DNA of 11,747 bases from Candidatus Woesearchaeota archaeon (lineage in GTDB: Archaea > Nanobdellota > Nanobdellia > Woesearchaeales > JABIAG01), in assembly GCA_019323235.1 (NCBI GenBank), contig JAHWHN010000017.1:1-11747 (forward strand), written 5' to 3'. The position numbers and the translations under genes were made by a program. The stretch's first letter is position 1, and each line of letters starts with the position of its first letter. Below the pieces are notes generated by a model, which searched no databases, had not been told where the DNA came from, and saw only the letters and a list, made by a program, of their open reading frames with translations. Shown piece by piece: positions 9,401-11,747 of the stretch.

Positions 9401-11747
9401 AAAAGAAGTCAATAGAAGATAAAATAGCTAGTGATAATTTAAAAAGACAACAAACTATTTTAGGTAAGTTAGTTGATGATGAAAAACAATCTTTATCTAT
9501 TTTAGAATCTGAAAGAAAAGAACGTATTAATAAAATTGGGAAATTTGGTGAAATTAAGAAAATAGAAGAACTAAAATCGAATTTAAGTTCATTAAAAGAT
9601 TCTTTGTCAAAATCTGAGGAGGAATATAAAAGACATAATAATCAAGTTGCAGAAAATCAAAAAACTTTATATGCACAAGCTAATAAAGATCGTTTAAATA
9701 GTGAAATTGAATTAAATGATAAACTATTAAAAGAAAGAGTGAGACTAATTAATTCAACCGCAAGAAGTGAAATTTATGCACTAGGAAAAGCAAGACTAGA
9801 AAAAGTAAAAGAAATTGGTGCTAAAGAACCTGTCATTGAAATGGCTAAGACTGGTGGCTATAAAGATATGTCTATAAAGTCTTATAGAGATAGTATTAAG
9901 AATACTAAAGAATATTATAAGAATATAAAAAATCTTATTTTAAAAAATGAAAATGAAATATCTCAAACAAGAAGGAATATTAGCACAGGTGTATATGATA
10001 AAGAATTTGGAGAGGGAAGAATTAAAACTTTAGAGGCTGAGAATTTAAAATTTAATCGTTCATTAAATAAAACAAATATATCATTAGCTAGTTTTGTGGG
10101 TTGGATTACTGGGATTCCAGCAAAATCAAAAATTGCAAATGTTGGAATTAGATCGTTATCAAAATCATTTTTGTTTTTAGCTGGAACTATAGGTATGGCT
10201 AGAAGCATGGTATTTGGAATGGCATTAGAAATGCTTGTTTTTGGTGGAATGAGTTGGGTAATGGAACATTGGCAAGAAATTATAGAATGGTTTGTTTATT
10301 TGCTGGATGTTGCAATAAATAAAATAAAAATGTTAGGCGATATAATGACTAGCGACAAAATGCAAACTTTTGTTAGAGATTTGCAAAATAGTTTTTCAGA
10401 ATTTATGAAAGGTGATATTGGTGAAGTTTTAAAAAACCTATTTGAAGATGCTGGAATAGCTTCAATCTATTTGGTTCAATCAGTTAGTAGGTTGGTTACT
10501 CTTGATTTAGGAGAGTTTATTGGATTTTTAAGTGCAGCTTTAAATCTTATTGTATCTTTAGGAAAAGGATTTTTATATTTGGGGAAAATATTAATATCAT
10601 TTGTATTTCCATTTGAATTAATGGGATTAGGGAATGTAGCCAATGATTTTAATGATTTCAAGGAATCTATGTTAGATGCACACAAAGCTATTGGTGAAAT
10701 GCTTGGAATACCTATTGACAATTTTATTGATAGATTTGTTGATGCTTTTTTAAAATTAGAATCAAATATTTTAATATTAATAGGAACTATAGGATTTTTA
10801 ATATATAAATTTACTCCTTTTGGCAAAATATTAACAGCATTTATTGGATTATTTAATTTATTGCCAACAACAAAAGTAACAACATTTGGTATGGGATTAT
10901 TTAGAATATTAAAAATATTAACTCCATTTGGCATTGCTTTTACAGTGTTGTTGTCAACATTTTATAATTTTTCAAAAATTATTGAGGGTGTAAGTTTTGA
11001 AAAATTTGAAGAACTTGGTAAAAAATTAACTGAAAAAACTGATTTCAGAAAAATAAAAGAATCATGGAATGATTTAACTGAAACATTTTCAAGAGGATTT
11101 GGTTTTGATGTTAAATCTAGTATTTCAAAATTTTCAGAATATAAAGAAAAGGTTAATCAATTAATTAAAGAAATTAAAGATTCAATTCCAGATAATATTA
11201 AAGAAATCTTTTCAAGAGGTTTAAATTTTGATATAGAAGAAACGATAAAAGAAAATAAATTATTTGAATCTGGAAAATTATTATTCAATGGATTTGTGAA
11301 AGGTATAAAATCTAGTTATACAGATATTGAAACATCAATTAATTATATTTCTGATGAAACTGTTAGACTATCTGACAAAATGATTTCTTCTATAAAAGAA
11401 ATGAAATTTGTAGATGAAATTCAAAATATCTTTTCAAGAGGATTTGGTTTTGATATTAGTGAAAAGATATTGACAGATAAAACAACGCAAATTATTAATA
11501 ATTTTAGCATGATTGTTATTAATGGTTTGGCTCAATTAACTGGATTTGATTCTGGTGAGCAATTAGTTGATACATTTATTGATGGGATAAAATCAGCATT
11601 TAATCCTTTAAAAGATTTAATAAATAAATTAACAGAAATGATTGCATCGTTCTTTCCACATTCTGATCCAGAACAAGGTGCTTTAAGAAATTTAACAGAC
11701 ATGGGTAGATCGTTAATAACTACATTTATTGATGGTATCAAACAAGA
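1..11747 (+). CDS. Giant phage tail tape measure protein, partial at both ends
   Basis: One uninterrupted frame of 3,915 codons fills the window, and neither start nor stop is visible. The call is based on repeated 12-residue G-x-x-aliphatic-x-x-hydrophobic-x-x-G-I motifs (about 11 copies), two PHS motifs (residues 193-195 and 3886-3888), long hydrophobic helical blocks and a ~1,640-residue coiled coil. This mix is characteristic of tape measure proteins. They occupy the tail lumen, template polymerisation of the tail tube with the help of chaperones, fix tail length in proportion to their own length, and leave through the tail tip at infection, often inserting hydrophobic parts in the host membrane. 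Most family members are about 700-2,000 residues, so this one is exceptionally long. No lytic transglycosylase or peptidase motif was recognised in the visible part; such domains could lie outside the window. Codon use is strongly A/T-ending throughout, with no sign of a frameshift. Alternatives such as a cytoskeletal coiled-coil protein or a transporter do not explain the PHS modules. Confidence 0.9.
475..660 (+). repeat. First PHS module of the tape measure protein (residues 159-220)
   Basis: A 62-residue unit. It opens with GNSFISTFASGI (475-510), carries LPHSNADKEPL in the middle (P of PHS at 577) and ends with GIAFIKTIGEGI (625-660). It aligns without gaps to the module at 11554-11739: in both, PHS begins 34 residues after the first motif Gly, and the second motif Gly comes 16 residues after PHS. 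PHS followed by an acidic or Gly-containing stretch, a Leu, then a helix ending in GI is a recurrent signature in annotated tape measure proteins. Its molecular role is not established. Confidence 0.85.
673..957 (+). repeat. Hydrophobic tape-measure repeat, copy 1 (95 residues)
   Basis: Residues 225-319. The unit begins with an Ile-Tyr-Asp-Val helix, passes through FSDVGLEWAEFILIGF (763-810), a Gly-Gly turn and a second hydrophobic helix, and ends with the GQSLIHALGNGI motif (910-945). It is diverged from copies 2 and 3 in its first third and in the second helix, but the GLEWAEFILIGF core is conserved. The two hydrophobic stretches flanking the LLGG turn could form a helical hairpin. Confidence 0.85.
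958..1254 (+). repeat. Hydrophobic tape-measure repeat, copy 2 (99 residues)
   Basis: Residues 320-418, running from NIAYDAF to the residues after GQSIVHFILDGI (1195-1230). Bases 958-1242 match 1255-1539 with about 14 differences over 285 bases by eye, an exact 297-base period with no indel. Most differences are A/G or C/T transitions and several are silent. This is a direct in-frame tandem duplication that is much younger than the others in this array. The unit holds the YGDRAFAD linker, the GLEWAEFILIGF helix, an LLGGLVGFP turn and the IMAHILTEKND helix end. Confidence 0.95.
1255..1551 (+). repeat. Hydrophobic tape-measure repeat, copy 3 (99 residues)
   Basis: Residues 419-517, nearly identical to copy 2 as far as base 1539, after which the sequence passes into the EEVHKVL start of copy 4. 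Around 1351-1391 (GATGTTGGATT and onward) it matches copy 1 more closely than copy 2, with a single mismatch to copy 1 over about 41 bases. That suggests unequal crossing-over or gene conversion within the array. It ends with the second GQSIVHFILDGI motif (1492-1527). Confidence 0.95.
1540..1860 (+). repeat. Degenerate tape-measure repeat, copy 4 (about 107 residues)
   Basis: Residues 514-620. Recognisable from the anchor DWINVGLMLMEFIALGLF (1666-1719), which lines up with the GLEWAEFILIGF helix of copies 1-3, and from EKTIFWSIFEGF (1813-1848) in the position of GQSIVHFILDGI, with the first Gly replaced by Glu. A Lys-rich insertion (DVDKKKVD) precedes the anchor. Similarity is visible only at protein level, so the duplication is old. 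Boundaries are approximate and the first few residues overlap the tail of copy 3. Confidence 0.7.
1861..2193 (+). repeat. Degenerate tape-measure repeat, copy 5 (about 111 residues)
   Basis: Residues 621-731. The anchor EWVELGISIISMLSTGLMF (1996-2052) lines up with the EWAEFILIGF helix, and GKNLAQMLYLGF (2146-2181) falls exactly where the other copies have the GQS...DGI motif. Between them APFTPIGVLMSLIAGALMI forms the second hydrophobic helix. The copy is diverged and slightly longer than copies 1-3, and boundaries are approximate. Confidence 0.65.
2194..4899 (+). other. Long helix-rich, mostly hydrophobic region of the tape measure protein
   Basis: Residues 732-1633. It begins with two short look-alike segments around DFDP (2221 and 2299, 26 residues apart), then GNALLDFNLIGV (2509-2544), the last N-terminal copy of the 12-residue motif. 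Candidate membrane-spanning or deeply hydrophobic runs lie near 2341-2400, 2584-2700, 3040-3075, 3649-3690, 3841-3925, 4570-4700 and 4741-4840. Amphipathic, Lys-containing stretches separate them, including 3118-3215 and a charged one at 4000-4190. The 3841-3925 and 4570-4840 runs are the most membrane-like (LLLVVSALMAF; LGVLAFFVAKFI). No enzymatic motif was recognised. By family precedent such blocks may insert in the host envelope during genome delivery; that is inference here. Confidence 0.65.
4900..5160 (+). other. Gly/Ser/Lys-rich linker with the only two cysteines
   Basis: Residues 1634-1720 join the hydrophobic block to the coiled coil. The composition changes abruptly to Gly, Ser, Lys and Asn, with runs such as GIGGCVEGGVKKGIAKSKK and ISIGISGGISKGMKD. 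Cys1658 (4972-4974) and Cys1666 (4996-4998) are the only cysteines in the whole 3,915-residue translation and are spaced C-x7-C. The stretch looks like a flexible hinge. Whether the cysteines pair, bind metal or are incidental cannot be told from sequence. Confidence 0.6.
5161..10080 (+). other. Very long charged coiled-coil region (about 1,640 residues)
   Basis: Residues 1721-3360. Lys, Glu, Ile, Leu, Asn and Gln dominate, with hydrophobic residues at heptad-like spacing (for example IELEKQRIIEIETKRKEA near 6715 and FEKEFRKTGDMTEKMFDKY near 8707). Helix breaks are few: a Gly-rich insert at 5341-5420, KEPGWFSKF at 6328-6354, and a QPIE...DIPIF stretch at 6571-6627. From 6622 to 9828 there is no proline at all, about 1,069 residues. 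Trp is almost absent. If fully helical, the segment would extend about 240 nm at 0.15 nm per residue. Coiled coils are usual in tape measure proteins, but one this long lying between two hydrophobic blocks is unusual. Sequence resemblance to SMC- or myosin-like proteins would be compositional only. Confidence 0.85.
10081..11040 (+). other. Second hydrophobic block, after the coiled coil
   Basis: Residues 3361-3680. Composition switches back to Phe, Leu, Ile, Gly and Met. Strong hydrophobic runs lie near 10165-10260 (FLFLAGTIGMARSMVFGMA), 10510-10630 (FIGFLSAALNLIVSLGKGF), 10765-10860 and 10915-10965. Two short similar segments, KFTPFGKIL (10807-10833) and KILTPFGIAF (10912-10941), start successive hydrophobic helices, a small internal repeat. 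A less hydrophobic amphipathic stretch (10321-10470) lies between the first two runs. No catalytic motif was recognised. Confidence 0.6.
11086..11454 (+). repeat. FSRG(F/L)xFD short repeats (three copies)
   Basis: Phe-Ser-Arg-Gly-(Phe/Leu)-x-Phe-Asp occurs at 11086-11109, 11209-11232 and 11431-11454, 41 and 74 residues apart, each followed by an Asp/Glu/Lys-containing helix start. The DNA of copies 1 and 3 is identical over TTTTCAAGAGGATTTGGTTT, and copy 2 is diverged. A weaker relative, ESFGIDFSRI, lies at 2959-2988. Between copies 2 and 3 sits GKLLFNGFVKGI (11272-11307), one of the 12-residue motifs. Function unknown; the repeats may mark a structural period in the C-terminal rod. Confidence 0.75.
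11554..11739 (+). repeat. Second PHS module of the tape measure protein (residues 3852-3913)
   Basis: The unit starts with GEQLVDTFIDGI (11554-11589), has FFPHSDPEQGAL in the middle (P of PHS at 11656), and ends with GRSLITTFIDGI (11704-11739). Every anchor has the same spacing as in the module at 475-660: 34 residues from first Gly to PHS, 16 from PHS to the second motif Gly, 50 between motifs. This places it as a distant paralogue of the first module. The protein continues past the window edge, so further copies may follow. Confidence 0.85.

Noticed and set aside
5161..10080. Coiled coil considered as an SMC/RecN-type ATPase, a myosin-like cytoskeletal protein or a giant adhesin.
   Set aside because: No Walker A, Walker B or ABC signature motif is visible, there is no adhesin or anchor signal, and both flanks carry tape-measure PHS modules.
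10476..10934. Minus-strand open frame of 152 codons, rich in Asn, Ile, Pro and Lys.
   Set aside because: It lies entirely opposite the hydrophobic part of the continuous + strand gene. The composition is simply the antisense of ATT/TTA/GGA-rich codons and no domain is recognisable.
9963..11741. Two further minus-strand frames at 9963-10208 and 11532-11741.
   Set aside because: They oppose conserved parts of the + strand protein, one of them covering the second PHS module. They are shadows, not genes.
1..11747. Alternative genetic code (TAG or TGA recoded), as in some large low-G+C phages or Mollicutes.
   Set aside because: No in-frame TAG or TGA occurs in 3,915 codons; Trp is TGG and Gln is CAA/CAG. 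The standard code explains the frame fully, although this gene alone cannot exclude recoding elsewhere in the genome.
1..11747. A large exon from an A/T-rich eukaryote such as an apicomplexan.
   Set aside because: There are no introns over 11.7 kb, and the phage-type PHS and GI motifs argue for a viral tail protein. Flanking sequence would settle it.

Overview
The whole window lies inside one protein-coding gene. Reading + strand frame 1 (codon 1 = bases 1-3) by hand gives 3,915 consecutive sense codons plus two bases, with no TAA, TAG or TGA. Neither the start codon nor the stop codon is present. Residue numbers below count from base 1 of the window. DNA this A/T-rich (roughly a quarter G+C in the lines I sampled) would normally hit stops every few dozen codons, so the frame is certainly coding. 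The product is best read as a giant phage tail tape measure protein: the long, rod-like protein packed inside a growing siphovirus or myovirus tail that sets tail length and is ejected at infection.

The identification rests on motifs. A 12-residue motif G-x-x-(aliphatic)2-x-x-(hydrophobic)-x-x-G-(I/F/V), the pattern of 'GKNLIxGLIxGI' segments common in tape measure proteins, occurs about 11 times. A 'PHSxxxxxxL' motif, also typical of these proteins, occurs twice: at residue 193 and at residue 3886. Each PHS motif sits in the same ungapped ~62-residue module, one near each end of the window.

Layout: (1) residues 1-220 are a hydrophobic segment ending in the first PHS module; (2) residues 225-731 hold five ~95-111-residue hydrophobic repeats, with copies 2 and 3 nearly identical in DNA; (3) residues ~740-1640 are a long, mostly hydrophobic, helix-rich stretch with several candidate membrane segments; (4) residues ~1641-1720 are a Gly/Ser/Lys-rich linker carrying the only two cysteines; (5) residues ~1721-3360 are a ~1,640-residue charged coiled coil; (6) residues ~3361-3660 are a second hydrophobic block; (7) residues ~3681-3915 carry FSRG(F/L)xFD repeats and the second PHS module, where the window ends.

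Organism: most likely a tailed phage (or large prophage) with very low G+C, strong A/T-ending codon use, and much AGA (Arg) and ATA (Ile). Trp is always TGG and no TAG or TGA is read through, so nothing here shows a recoded genetic code. The host cannot be named from this window. No other gene, RNA gene, promoter, terminator, CRISPR array or insertion sequence is supported. At about 0.15 nm of tail per residue, the visible part alone would correspond to a tail of nearly 600 nm, so the phage would be among the longer-tailed ones known if the family rule holds.
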